A stretch of DNA of 64,000 nucleotides from Acholoe squamosa. Its lineage: Eukaryota; Annelida; Polychaeta; Phyllodocida; Polynoidae. A program made the translations under genes and the position numbers. Shown in pieces: positions 44,260 through 54,836 of this stretch. Position 1 is the stretch's first letter; the number at the start of each line of letters is the position of its first letter. Location of the stretch: contig OX439041.1 in the NCBI GenBank assembly GCA_949317995.1, positions 6,584,001 through 6,648,000 on the forward strand. Reading direction: 5' to 3'. The notes below the pieces were generated by a model. The model ran no database searches, was not told the origin of the DNA, and saw only the letters and a list, made by a program, of their open reading frames with translations.

Positions 44260-45949
44260 TAGTTTCCCACATCAGTGGAATCCGTAGCGTTTCAGCTTTC
44301 CTCTTAGCCTTTTCGGCGCATATTATTTTCCACTCTTCCTCAGTGCACTGGATGACCTTCAGTCCTGGTTTGGGTTTGACTTCCTCCTTTTGTTGAGCCA
44401 AAAGTCTCTTCCTCTCCTCCTCTTTTTTCATTGACATGTCATTAACCTCTTTCTGTATTCTGGCATCTATTTCCTCTTTTCTTCTCTCCTCTTTCATTTT
44501 TTTCTCATGGGCCCTCTTTCTTTCCTCTTTCCTCATCCTTTCTTTCCTCCTTTTTTCCTTGTCTTTATCTTTCCTTGGCATCTTTGTAACTTTCATTGAT
44601 CCCTGAACTTTACTGAAATCACAGGACCCAGGTTTCCAGAGAGCGTCCTCATCGAAGGCCTCTTTGTGTTCTGCTGGGTTCAAAGCCATCGGTTTTATGC
44701 CAGGAATACCTTTACGAAAAAAATAATTGAGTAATTAAACATTATCCTTCAATTTTATTTCTGTTAAGAAATTTATTCTAAATTCCGGCCACAAATAAGG
44801 TGTAAGACAAGAGCCACAGCTTACCTCTCACTGCCTCGGGCTTCAGGTATTCCAGTGCCTTTTCCTGTGTCTCGCTTAACCTCTTTTTCTTGTCCACAGG
44901 GCCACTGCCAGTCTTGCTCAATTCCCTCCTCAGCTTGTTGTACTAGAACAAAACAAGAAAATAATTAAAGTTTCCTACTCTTAAGACAAGGTTTATGCTA
45001 GACAAGGGCACCTTTTTACATTAAAAATCTCTTTGAAAGTTTACAGTTCTAAATTTGTGTCTCACCTTTTGCTTGTTCTTCTGGGTGAAATCAGAGGTTT
45101 TATAGGAACATTGTTTCACTGTGCGATGGGTTTTAGCTTCTGCATTAACGTACACTGCAAAAAAAGAAGGGATTTAATTGAGCAATTAATTCTTAAAAAT
45201 TAATTCAGTTTAAAAATATCTTGTTCTTATAGAAAACCGAAACAGACAGAAAAAAAGAGGCCATTTGATATCTCTTATGTTACTCACAAGCTACATCCCT
45301 CCATGCCTGCCTCCTTATGTCCTTTCCACCCCCTGTCCCACTGAAGTGGTACTTAAGGGCTGCTCTGTTATGGTTCACAGCGTCCATTAAGGCATCTACC
45401 TCCCTCTTTTTCCACCTATCAGTCGACACAGGCATGTCCTCTCTCAGGGGTGTGTCATCTGCCTCGCTCTCAGATGAACTGGCATTAGAATTATCATCCG
45501 CAGCTCCTTGTTTGCCATACAGAGTCTCATTCAAGGGTCTATTAGTGTCATTTACATCTGGAACATAGAGCACTGTAGAGGCAGCAGAGTCGACTGACTG
45601 GTTGTCTAAGGGTTTTAATGTCATCTGCCTTTTCTTTTTCTTCGGGCGGGTAACTTGTGACAGAAAAGGGAGAACAAAAAATAAAGACAAGTAGAAAAAT
45701 AACAAAGAATATGTCTTTATATTACCGTACAGCAGAACGAGACAAAAACTCTAGTAACGAGGGTTAACATCCTTTTCTCGTTGTGCTTCGTCGCCTTGCC
45801 TCCCGCGCAGCGACGTCTTATAAAACGGATGTTCCCTTTTTTTATGACAAACTCCTCATTAAAAGACTGCTTTTATAGGCCTGAATATATATAGCAGTAA
45901 ATTTATTCTGAAATACACCCACCTGAACCTTTGCTTGGTTATCGTCCAT
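44189..45949 (-). CDS. D1: Myb/SANT-like protein gene, 5 exons (nested insertion)
   Basis: Predicted exons are 45949-45919, 45653-45288, 45154-45066, 44942-44825 and 44709-44189, with consistent phases and 374 aa in all. Exon 2 begins with a basic patch and has a Myb/SANT-like start (RWKKREVDALMDAVNHNRA, then IRRQAWRDVA) continued in exon 3 (RTVKQCSYKTSDF). The last exon is a highly charged coiled coil (KEKRRKERMRKEERKRAHEK). It probably binds DNA. Exon 1's donor is weak: GTGTAT is used for phase, though CAG/GTGGGT is nearby. A TGACGTCA at 45987-45994 lies 38 bp before the ATG. The stop lies in sequence overlapping gypsy A, so the true 3' end may be truncated. The family is not recognised beyond the domain. 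Confidence 0.65.
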
Positions 45950-46743
45950 TTTGTTAGGAGTTGAAGTCACGACGTTGGGTGAAAGATGACGTCACACTAG
46001 TTGTGTTTCAGTGGCGCCACCTTCGCACAACAAGAAAAATTGCCCTTTTCTCGTTGTGCTGCGTGGCATTTCTGACAGGGGAGAAAACCTTTTTTATCCT
46101 TCATCTCATTCTCTGTTTGATAAGAGAGGTTCAATTTTGATATTTAAATGGTTATGATAATAGTCACCCATCTTTTATCAGGATGGGATTTTCAGAAGAA
46201 GATGAATCTTTATTTCTGTTGTTTTGTAGCCTTTTTATTTTTATAATAATTACCATAAAGGGAAATAAACAGGTCTGAAGATGAACAAACTCTTTATTGT
46301 CTCTCATAACAATGAGCTTAATGTCCTCTTTCCTTCTGAGACGAAGACATATGGCGTCTTGGATAAATAACATGCTTATTCTCTTTGAGAACTCACATCA
46401 GCACCATAAAACTTCATAAAAAAAAGCTGAACATGGCAATTTTTTCTTCTCTTATATCTATAAAGAAGACACACATTAATTGTGCTATCTCTTCTGGAGC
46501 CAAGCTGTATGAAGATATGATTTCCTTCTTCACTAGTGTAATTAACTTTTAACACATACATGCATAAGATAAAGAGAAAAAGAATAGCAAATGATCTCTT
46601 GACATTTTCTTGCTCCTTCTGCATGAAATATCTGTTTTGATTTTTGCTGTTCATGTACAAGTTGACTAGAACGGAAAATTTTTAAACAGGATTAAAAAGA
46701 AAGGATGTCCTTTGAAAGAAATATAGTCTTCACATATATCAGT
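45950..46743. other. D1 promoter region and D2-D1 intergenic
   Basis: Non-coding. It holds the D1 CRE-like site and TCTCGTTGTGCT words (near 46040; another at 45777), similar to TCTCGCTGTGCT upstream of D2 near 51130. The rest is AT-rich with no recognisable gene. Confidence 0.5.
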
Positions 46744-49700
46744 CTAGTTCTTTTTGGGGAACCCTTTCTTGGGTTTCTTGCTTTTGCCAGAAGCTGCAGC
46801 ATTAGCAACTGCTGCGCGTTTCCTAGTAGTGGGGGGACCTGGCACGACAGGGGGGGGCCGGGACTTTTCCTTTGGTACGCGTTTTTCTTCATACATGTGC
46901 ATGTTATGCAGCACATTAGCTGCTTCCATAACTTTGTCTGAAATATCAGCATCTTGTTTTGGTTCCTTTGTTTTTTCCGGGTCCGAGTCTGGTTGTGTTT
47001 TAACATGGATCCTGACTCCACCTTTTGACACATCTACTTCATGTCGGACAGAAGAGCCGGAAGGGGCAGGCTTTCTGACATGTTCTCCCCTAGTACGGGC
47101 AGAAGAAAGAACATCAAGATGAAGGTTTAAAGGTTCTTCGGAGAGGTCATCGTTCACTATGTCTATGATAGAGTCATGGTTTTTTTCAGCCTGCTGAGAC
47201 AGCCCCTGTTGATCCCCTACCTGATTATTTGGATTGTCCTCATTTGAACCTCTCTCCTCTATAGCTTCTTCTGATAAATTAACAGGCACCTTTTGAATGT
47301 CCTCCTTCTCAGTAGTCTCTTTGAGTCCATCCTCTTTCTGTGGTTCAGAGCCGTGCTCTGTAGCCTCGTTTCCTTCTGTTTCTTTCAGGTGGGCCTCGTT
47401 AGGTTCAGAGCTATTCTCTGTACAGTCATTTGATTCATTTTCTTTCAGGTGGGCCTGGTTAGGTTCACAGTTGTTGTCTGTAGCCTCATTTCCTTCAGTT
47501 TGTTTCTCTTCAGGTGGGCTCAGTTCAGACTTCTTGTCTGTAGCCTCATTAACTTGAGGTTCATTGTCGTCACCATTTTCTGCTTCATTGTTGTTTCCTG
47601 CAGGCTCTTTTTCTTCTGTCTCGTTTACTTCTTCCTCTTTCTCTCCTTCGGCATCATCTTGTACATCCTCTTGTGTTTCAGCGTTATGTTCTAGGTTTTC
47701 TCCCCCGTCTCCTTCCTTTTCGTCGTCCCCTTCTTCCTGCCGTCTCTCTGTGGCCTCTGTTGTTGGCTTCTCACAAGGCAATTGCTCCTGTGAACGAGGC
47801 TTTGCTCCTCAAGTGTCATCAGCGGGTTGGGAGTCACCTTTAGGTGGGCTACGGGTAAGGGTGACTGGGCGGGCAGCAGATGGAGAAGGACCCACCACAA
47901 GAGATCCATCAGGGTTCAGGTGCAGCAGGTTGTTGGTGTCAGCAGAGTTAGGATCCAGGGACACGACTGTCAGAAAAAGAAAATGAATAAGGTAAGGTTT
48001 TTTTCAAGAAAAACAAAAAGAGAAAAGAAGACAAAATTTCATATTTAGCTTCGTTTGGTCTAGTCAGATTTGGGATTAATATTCTATCATCTTAACAGAG
48101 AAAATAACTTTTGAAGAAGAATCAAGTCTTACTTTGTAAATCACCGGTACGGGGGTTAGACTGGAGACCTAAGGGCCGTACTTCCCAATTTTGCGGAAGA
48201 GGGGCCTCTTGCTTCTGGGGAGTCTTGAACACGAGTCCCTCTGTCACATATATCAGCTTCCCGAGGGCTGAAGGAAAGGAGGAGGGAAGAATGAATTGAG
48301 AGGAATCATAGTACTCTGCAGTAAACAAGGAAGCGATGTCAAGTTTTAATCTCGAAAGGACAGGCACATCTATTTTTTTGCTTCAACTGAATTTTTTAAG
48401 TTAAGACATCTCTTTTTTCTTTTGTTCACATGAAAGAGAGAGAAAACATATAATTCTTTATGTTTAGAGAGAAAAAGTTAAAAAATTTGTGCTAGTACCT
48501 TGTACGACCTGGGTTGAATTTTTAGTAGAAAGGGCATGCGACTCCAACAGCAGGTGTCGATCACTGGCGATTCTCTCTAAAACTGATAGCGTCCTTTCAT
48601 TTACCTCAGTGTTACGGTACAGGAGAGACTGAAGGTGCTCATCTGTCTGCCGCCTGTTCACTTCTATAGTGGACAGAAGAGACTCTATCTTGGCTATCCT
48701 CAAGTCATGGTCTAACGAGAAAGGGGGGGGGGAAGGTCCTTGGCATTATGTTCCTGTGTTCCACTTTCCTGTTCTGTCTCATCTTCGAAGCTCAGTTTCC
48801 TGCTGCTTTTTCCACTTTTTGGTGGCTTATCCTTCTCTTGCAGCCGTGGGCTCCTACGCAAAGATGATTTCAGTTCTGATCCTTTAGGAGTGGAGGTCAC
48901 GGGGTTCTCACACCCAGTCATATCTACTATATCGTCGTCGTCTACAATGTTCACTACCATGTCATCTGACAAGTCGTCTTTGAAGTGGGTTTCCCCGGTG
49001 AGGTCAATATGGACCTCCCTAGAAGCTGCCCCTCTCACACCTTTCTTCCCCGGCTTGACGAATGGCTTGTGCTCTTTGGCAGAAGAACTTGCCGCAGCAG
49101 GACGCTTAGCAACGGGTGGCTTAACAGGAGGGGATTTCTTTTGAACACCTGAGGTAGAAGCCTTGGAAGGGGGGGGGGGTTGATGTTTTGTTACTTTTAG
49201 CAGAGGTTGCCTTAACTGTCTTCACGGTAGAAAAAAGTTGATGTTCTGCCTTTATGTCCTCCTCAGAAGGCACTACAATAACCTTTTTGGGGGTGGGAAA
49301 GTGCCTGGGGGAAGCTGCTTGGTGGGGAGAAGCCTTAGGCTGGGGTTTTCTCTGTTCTTTAGCTTTGTGGCGTCTTTGTTTCTCTTCCTCGACCTTGTCG
49401 GTGTGATATATCACTACGACGCCTTCACCTTCAGTAAAATAAGTCAAAATAAACAACAGATTAAAGCAAAATTTATGGTGACACGCTTTCACACTAAGGA
49501 AAACAGAAATGTATTTTATTCGGCCTCAATTATTTAATAACTTGAACCAAGAGCTTCTTGGAAGAAGACAACAAAACGTACAGCAGTAAATGATAACGAC
49601 AGAAACAATGTTCTTTAAGAGAAGATGATTGCTTACATGCTATGCGCGACACCCCCTTGTACTTAAGGCATAGAGCCTCGGTCAGCGTCACACCATCCAC

Positions 49701-51012
49701 TTTACGACCCTTGTCTATAGCCGCAAGCATTTGCTCGTTCTGAAAGGAAGAAAGAACATAAAATAGTTTGCATTTTTCATAAATTAAGTTTAAATATCCT
49801 CCTTTGAAAAATAAGTTCATTGATTTCAAAAGACGAGAAGAAGCAGGTTCTTACATATAAATTTATTTTTTCGTACCATGTCATGATTTTTAGGAAAGAA
49901 TCACTAAGAGAAAAAGAAAAGAGAGTTGAAACATTTTTTTACCTTAGCTTTGACCTTCCAGAAGTAATCGTTAATATGGTTCCTCATCTTGTCTATGTTG
50001 CGGTCCTCGTTCTTCACACTGTTCACAGTGGCTGAAAAATTGAAAGAAAAGCTTCTTTGATATGGATGAAAAAAAAATTTCTATGTCTATGCTTGGTTTA
50101 TCTTGTTTAAAAAAAAAGGCAAGGTATGAAGTGATAAATATAAAAAATATTAAAGGGAAGACCTCAATTAATTCATGGATACATTAGACATAAACCAAAG
50201 TAAAAAATTAAGACAAAAAAAAAGACTCACCTAGAACAGTGTCCCAGCCTTCCTTCCTCAATTGAGCAGAGTTTTTACCTCGAGCTTTCAACAAGTGCTT
50301 TTGGTTATAGCACGAGTAAAACAGAGCCCTGTGTTCCCTGTCGTTCCAAACAGACTCCTTCTTGCTAATAGTTCCTCGTGTGGTTTTTCGAGGAGTGACA
50401 GGGCCAGGTACGTGTTCTGTGTTCTCCTCGTCGCTGATTTCACTTGAGTCTTCCACGACATATTCCTGCTTAACTTTAGACATGGTTAGTATCTCGGGCA
50501 GCTCAAAACTTTGGTGATGCTCCAATACCTCCTCTCCTGGACGAACTTCCATATAACTGTCGTCCTCGTCAGTGGAGCTCAAGTCGTAACCTTTTTGGTA
50601 CTGATAAATAAAAAAAAATTACACTAATATTATATTACTTCTGAAGGAAACCACAGGAAGCAGAGGGGGGGACAGTTTCTGTCATAATTAAACTTTAAGA
50701 CACAAATTTGGACGCTTCATTTAACAGAAGTCAGGGTAGGAAAGGTAAAAGAAGAAGAAAAATGCTCTATAGGCACAAGGAAAGTAGCCAGTGCTACAGG
50801 GAGGAAGAGAGAGACAGCCATATTGACACAAGAGAGAAGGGCGTGGGCTTTTACTCTATTATCGCTCATGCCGGCTGGCGGAGAAATGGAGATAACAGAA
50901 AAGAAAAGACAGAACAACTTTGAATACCACTATTATCCTGAAGATCGGAATAGATGAAACAAGATTGCTTTCATCAGTTAACTTTAATTACCTGTGTTTC
51001 GTCGAAAAACAT
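46744..51012 (-). CDS. D2: large SANT-like acidic protein gene, 7 exons, with in-frame TGA
   Basis: Exons 51012-50992, 50600-50231, 50031-49943, 49739-49637, 49428-48499, 48267-48133 and 47966-46744 have GT-AG borders and compatible phases. A Myb/SANT-like helix set spans exons 2-4 (SVWNDREHRALFYSCYNQKH, QLRKEGWDTVLG, HINDYFWKVKAK). Exon 5 carries SUMO-interaction-like acidic-hydrophobic stretches (VHIDLTG, VVNIVDDDDIVDM) and a helical segment. Exon 7 is a Glu-rich repeat region with a basic C-terminus (KSKKPKKGFPKKN). Two poly-C tracts in exon 5 (about 49169-49179, 48723-48732) shift the frame out and back in. A TGA at 47811-47809 interrupts exon 7. Probably a DNA-binding partner of a transposition or chromatin complex; inactive or misread as assembled. 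Confidence 0.6.
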
Positions 51013-51119
51013 GGTGCAAGCCGCAGTCCAGTAACTCTCCACCGTTCTTTGTTTTGGCGGCGGTGGACTACCCGGAAGTGACGTTCAGCAGTATATAGGT
51101 CAAGTTTCGCTGGTGTCCC

Positions 51120-51310
51120 GCACTTTTTTCTCGCTGTGCTGAACCCTCGTTGCTCTTACGAGGAAATCGGAACGACAATTACTTTCCTCGTCTCGTTTCG
51201 GATACGAGACTCGCTCGGGAAAGGCAGAAGGTATTGTGTAACGGGTGTGAAAAATGCTCGTATCTTTTCTCGCCCATGTACGAGGAAGCATCATAACGAG
51301 TCCTCTTTCA
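51120..51310. promoter_or_regulatory. CTCGT/ACGAG-rich array, probable right end of the D insertion
   Basis: About twelve CTCG/CGAG words occur in 190 bp, including TACGAGGAA twice and TCGTATC/GATACGA. They lie between the D2 start and gypsy A ORF1. They resemble the subterminal motif clusters of DNA transposons, but no matching terminal inverted repeat was found near 44.2 kb. Confidence 0.4.
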
Positions 51311-52383
51311 TTGTTTAACGACCTCCTGAAGTTTCTTCAACTTTTCCTCCATGGCATGCAACTCGGATTGTAATCTGTTTACATCCCGGGCCTTAGCAAC
51401 CTCCTCGGCTCTAGCCTTTTCGATTGCTCTGAGTCAATTGGCTTCCTCGAGCTCAGCCAACTTTTTATCCTTGTCTTTCTCGTCTTTCTCCTTTCGCTCC
51501 AATCGATGGGCTACATCGATTTGAGGTCGGATTCCTTTAGAATCGCCTCCTGTTCAACAGAACGGAGTTTACCGATCCGAGCTTTTGTCTCCTCCTCTAT
51601 CTTCGCTTGGGCTGCCATGAATTGTTCATGCTGCCTCTTAGCCTGTAGCTCTACCTGCTCTTTGGCTTTCAAATAGGCCGAAGTAGTTTTATACCCGGGA
51701 CCCATCCGACGTCCGTATATAGACTTGCGGCTGCCTCCAGGGTTAAACATGGAGTCAGACAAGCCTTCGTCCAGAGATAGGCCTAGGTAGTGCCTCTCCG
51801 AGCTCCTCGGTTTGGCATCCTGGGGCCTAGTCTTTGGGGTTGCAGTAGGAACCTCTGGATCCTTTACGGCCTTACTATCGTCGCTATCAAGATCTGACGA
51901 CGTCATTAGTGGGGCTACCCCGGTTTCCCCCTCTGGTACCGCTCCCGTGGGGGTCGCAGTACGCTGTATAGGGCTCTGGGCTATAGGGGTACCCAAGGTG
52001 CTAGCCGAGCCTGCCGGTATAATAGGTCCCAGCTGGCGTCTGCTAGTTATAACTTGAGACCAATCGCTCAAGTTCAAGGTTGGGGGTCTTAGTACCCCCC
52101 TAAACAATCCTGTATCTGGGGCTACCATTTGAGGTGTGCCCGGATACAACTTAACAATGCCATCTCCATTTCTGGTGGCACCATCTGTTAGACCGGGTGT
52201 CGAGAAGACAGTCTGCACACCCTCCGGGTTGAACATATGTTGTTGACCCGGTTTCCAGTCTAACAACAGATGCTGGGATGTGAAGCCATCCTCTTTGAAT
52301 CCCTCTAGCCCAGGGCTGGAGGGACCCGCATCGGGTTTCCCGAGGCTTTCGGCCAATGTGGCCGCGCTCCACCCCCGAACCAA
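51311..52383 (-). pseudogene. Gypsy A ORF1 (Gag-like, coiled-coil), broken
   Basis: First ORF after the 5' LTR and primer site, in the position of gag. 290 open codons (52383-51511) are Pro/Ser/Thr-rich, then strongly helical (EQVELQAKRQHEQFMAAQAK). The coiled coil continues in another frame to 51311 with a TGA inside (about 51435). There is no ATG at the frame start and no CCHC knuckle in the surviving part; the rest may lie beyond the nested insertion or be lost. Assignment as Gag is by position. Confidence 0.6.
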
Positions 52384-52385
52384 CT

Positions 52386-52398
52386 GGTCACGGCACCA
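52386..52398 (-). promoter_or_regulatory. Primer-binding site of gypsy A
   Basis: TGGTGCCGTGACC on the minus strand, one base from the 5' LTR, has the typical TGG start of a tRNA-complementary site. Confidence 0.75.
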
Positions 52399-52399
52399 G

Positions 52400-52762
52400 T
52401 TTATTGGTTCGTATCGATTTATATGTTGGGTGGCTCGTTGGCTCGCTTATCACTAAAGATACCAACACAACATGAGTGATTCGGGTTGGGCAAAGCCCCG
52501 GATACCCCTACCTCTCGGGTAGGACTTTATTCACTTCTCAGCTGCTTATAGTTAAACGTCTTGACTGGACTACGTCCAGTCCCCTTCTGCGGCTCGTCCG
52601 GCTTCTTAGTAGAAGCTGGACGCGAGGCATGGTGCTGCCCCCTCTTGTACCAGCCGGGTATCGCAAAGCGACACCTAGTTGGCATAGAAGGAACGAGCAC
52701 CACACGAACACGTCTCTCGGATGAACCGCACTAATATATATACAACGATGCCGGCCCCTACA
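52400..52762 (-). repeat. 5' LTR of gypsy A
   Basis: 363 bp, the same length as 30802-31164 and matching it apart from about ten visible substitutions. It ends at CCCCTACA, followed by the GTTG duplication. Confidence 0.93.
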
Positions 52763-52913
52763 GTTGTTTGACACCAAGTGCGTCCCTCTTTGTGTCCAAG
52801 AAGGTCCGCACTCTATTGTTGTTAGACACCAAGTGCGTCCCTCTTTGTGTCCAAGAAAGTCTGCACTCTACTGTTGTTTGACACCAAGTGCGTCCCTCTC
52901 TGTGGCCATGCTG
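52763..52913 (+). repeat. 55-bp minisatellite, right part
   Basis: Continuation of the array at 30716-30801: almost three units of ACACCAAGTGCGTCCCTCTT...CTATTGTTGTT. Confidence 0.85.
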
Positions 52914-53162
52914 TAAGTAGTGAGTAGCGTCTGCCTCTAAATTTATGTTCATCATGTACAAGAAAAGGCAATTCAAGCTTCTTCTGCCACTTTAACCCTA
53001 TATGGACTGCTTAATGCCCTAGTGTCTATGATCCTTGGTTGCCATGATGCACACATGCAGTTCTGCTCAGGATATGGACAGCACCGCATCAACACTAAGG
53101 GAGTGTATTAATCTGGTTGGGTAAGTATGATGCATGAATGTAGCCCTGGCAGGTCTACTCTC

Positions 53163-53570
53163 CATCCATGACGCATTACTGCACCACATCCATGACGCAT
53201 TACTGCACCACATCCATGACGCATTACTGCACCACATCCATGACGCATTACTGCACCACATCCATGACGCATTACTGCACCACATCCATGACGCATTAAT
53301 GCACCACATCCATGACGCATTACTGCACCAAATCCATGACGCATTAATGCACCACATCCATGACGCATTAATGCACCACATCCATGACGCATTACTGCAC
53401 CACATCCATGACGCATTAATGCACCACATCCATGACGCATTACTGCACCACATCCATGACGCATTAATGCACCACATCCATGATGCATTAATGCACCACA
53501 TCCATGACGCATTAATGCACCACATCCATGGTGCATTAATGCACCACATCCATGGTGCATTAATGCACCA
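53163..53570 (+). repeat. 24-bp minisatellite, 17 units
   Basis: Exactly 17 units of CATCCATGACGC + ATTACTGCACCA or ATTAATGCACCA. Variants run C,C,C,C,C,A,C,A,A,C,A,C,A,A,A,A,A along the array. The last two units read CATCCATGGTGC and contain the perfect palindrome TGGTGCATTAATGCACCA. All reading frames stay open because of the period, so the ORFs here are artefacts. Confidence 0.97.
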
Positions 53571-53988
53571 AGCAGTGCTAAGAGGGTGAAGTGTCTGGAA
53601 ACTAGGTGTGGTCCTGCCACTGAAAGCCCCAAGGTCGTCAGACTGACGATACCCAAATCTACAACCTAAGGTCATCAGATTGAGCACCCAGGGTAGTCTA
53701 CCTGATGGGTTTAGGTCAATACACTCATCCAAGGTAGTCAAACTGATTACATAATGTTGTTAGAGTGACAACCTTGGTACTGACTACCTTGGGTCCTCAA
53801 TCTGACTACCCATAGCTGTAGATTTAGGTATCATCAACTTCAACTTGAGCACCTAGAGTCCTCAGCGGTGAAGACCTTCAGTTGAAAACTGAAGGCCTAA
53901 TTATCAAACATGAGTGGCACATACCTGCCACCTTGTGTATTTGTTACATATTGTCAACAGAATGCCATAGACTCATACTGGGGAGATG
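53571..53988. repeat. Diverged GTCNTCARNCTGA-type repeats
   Basis: Words such as AGGTCGTCAGACTGA, AGGTCATCAGATTGA, AGGTAGTCAAACTGA and GGTCCTCAATCTGA recur every 30-60 bp. ACCCAAATCTACA near 53655 is roughly inverted as TGTAGATTTAGGT near 53820. A decayed tandem or palindromic repeat; no gene. Confidence 0.5.
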
Positions 53989-54184
53989 CAGGGGGGGTGA
54001 CCAGTGCTTCAGCGCCATCTTGTGGCAACTGTAACTTTTTCCACAGGATTTGCAATGTTATACAGATCTCCCTGGGCCAAAAAGTGAAAAATCTAGAGTA
54101 CCATGCTAGCGGATGTATACACTTTAAGTCAAAATACAGGGGGGGTGACCAGTGCTTCAGCGCCATCTTGTGGCAACTGTAACA
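53989..54184 (+). repeat. Two direct copies of a 46-bp CAGTGCTTCAGCGCC module
   Basis: Near-identical 46-bp modules at 53989-54034 and 54138-54184 contain GGGGTGACCAGTGCTTCAGC and GCGCCATCTTGTGG. The second is also the outer end of repeat E copy 2. GCGCCATCTTGTGG (54012-54025 and 54160-54173) is CTCF-like. Confidence 0.8.
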
Positions 54185-54719
54185 TTCATGTTTGTGTGTA
54201 TAGCTCAGTATGCCTGAGGAAATACTTCAATTCTGCTATATTAACACATGTGTCAAATATCCTATGATACATTTACATCACATATACTTCACTCTACGTA
54301 ATGGGTCCAGGTTAGCTGCATTTCAATGTATCAGTATGGAGAAATCCATCCTGTTTCAGTTGATAATGGGCTGTTCTAAAGGTCAACTTTGAGCATTTCA
54401 TAAAAATAATTGAGTTGAGATCCATTAAATCTACATTTTGTGAAAATTATTTCAATTTCTAATGTATGAGGGGGTGCAGTAGAGAACATTGGAGCACCAT
54501 TCCTAGAGAGTGAGAAAGATATTTCAATTACTACTAATATGAGCTCAGTGAAGTCATTTCTGGTACATTTCATGTTTGCTTAGTTCCCATGCCACTCACA
54601 TGATGTCTCCACTGTGTCATACTTTGACCATTTCCTTGCCTTCTAACTCTGTCAGACATGGTCAAACTCTAGTCTGCTACAAGGTGGCGCCTAAGCACTG
54701 GGCTCTCCTCCTGGGGGAG
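54138..54719 (-). repeat. Dispersed repeat E, copy 2
   Basis: Minus-strand copy of 19858-20350, nearly identical over some 450 bp, with about 85 bp (54184-54250 region) absent from copy 1. Both inverted ends are present (CAGTGCTTCAGCGCC and GGCGCCTAAGCACTG). Confidence 0.85.
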
Positions 54720-54836
54720 ATGTAGACTGAGGGATTTCACTCCCTGTAAGGTGCTGCCCTCTCTCTGTACCTCTTCTGATGTAGACTGAGGGATTTCACT
54801 CCCTGTAAGGTGCTGCCCTCTCTCTGTACCTCTTCT
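54719..54836 (+). repeat. Perfect tandem duplication of 59 bp
   Basis: The segment starting GATGTAGACTGAGGGATTTC is present twice without visible differences, adjoining the end of repeat E. Confidence 0.95.

Larger units (their letters stand above)
30802..52762 (-). mobile_element. Ty3/gypsy retrotransposon A with two nested insertions
   Basis: Minus-strand element bounded by 363-bp LTRs and flanked by GTTG on both sides, inserted into a 55-bp minisatellite. The order in transcription direction is LTR, ORF1, protease, RT/RNase H, integrase, ORF3, LTR. It now spans 22 kb because a complete Harbinger (31601-37284) sits between ORF3 and the 3' LTR, and about 7 kb with two spliced genes sits between ORF1 and protease. 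Frameshifts and an integrase deletion show it is dead. The LTRs differ at about ten positions by eye. Confidence 0.88.

Noticed and set aside
44189-51012. D1 and D2 as ordinary host genes
   Set aside because: They sit between gypsy A ORF1 and protease inside paired LTRs, so an inserted mobile segment is simpler; not fully excluded.
53163-53570. CRISPR-like array
   Set aside because: Units are contiguous without spacers in a eukaryotic context; it is a minisatellite.
53067-53741. 224- and 182-aa repeat ORFs (WMWCINAS / HGCGALMR)
   Set aside because: Artefact of the 24-bp minisatellite, open in several frames at once.
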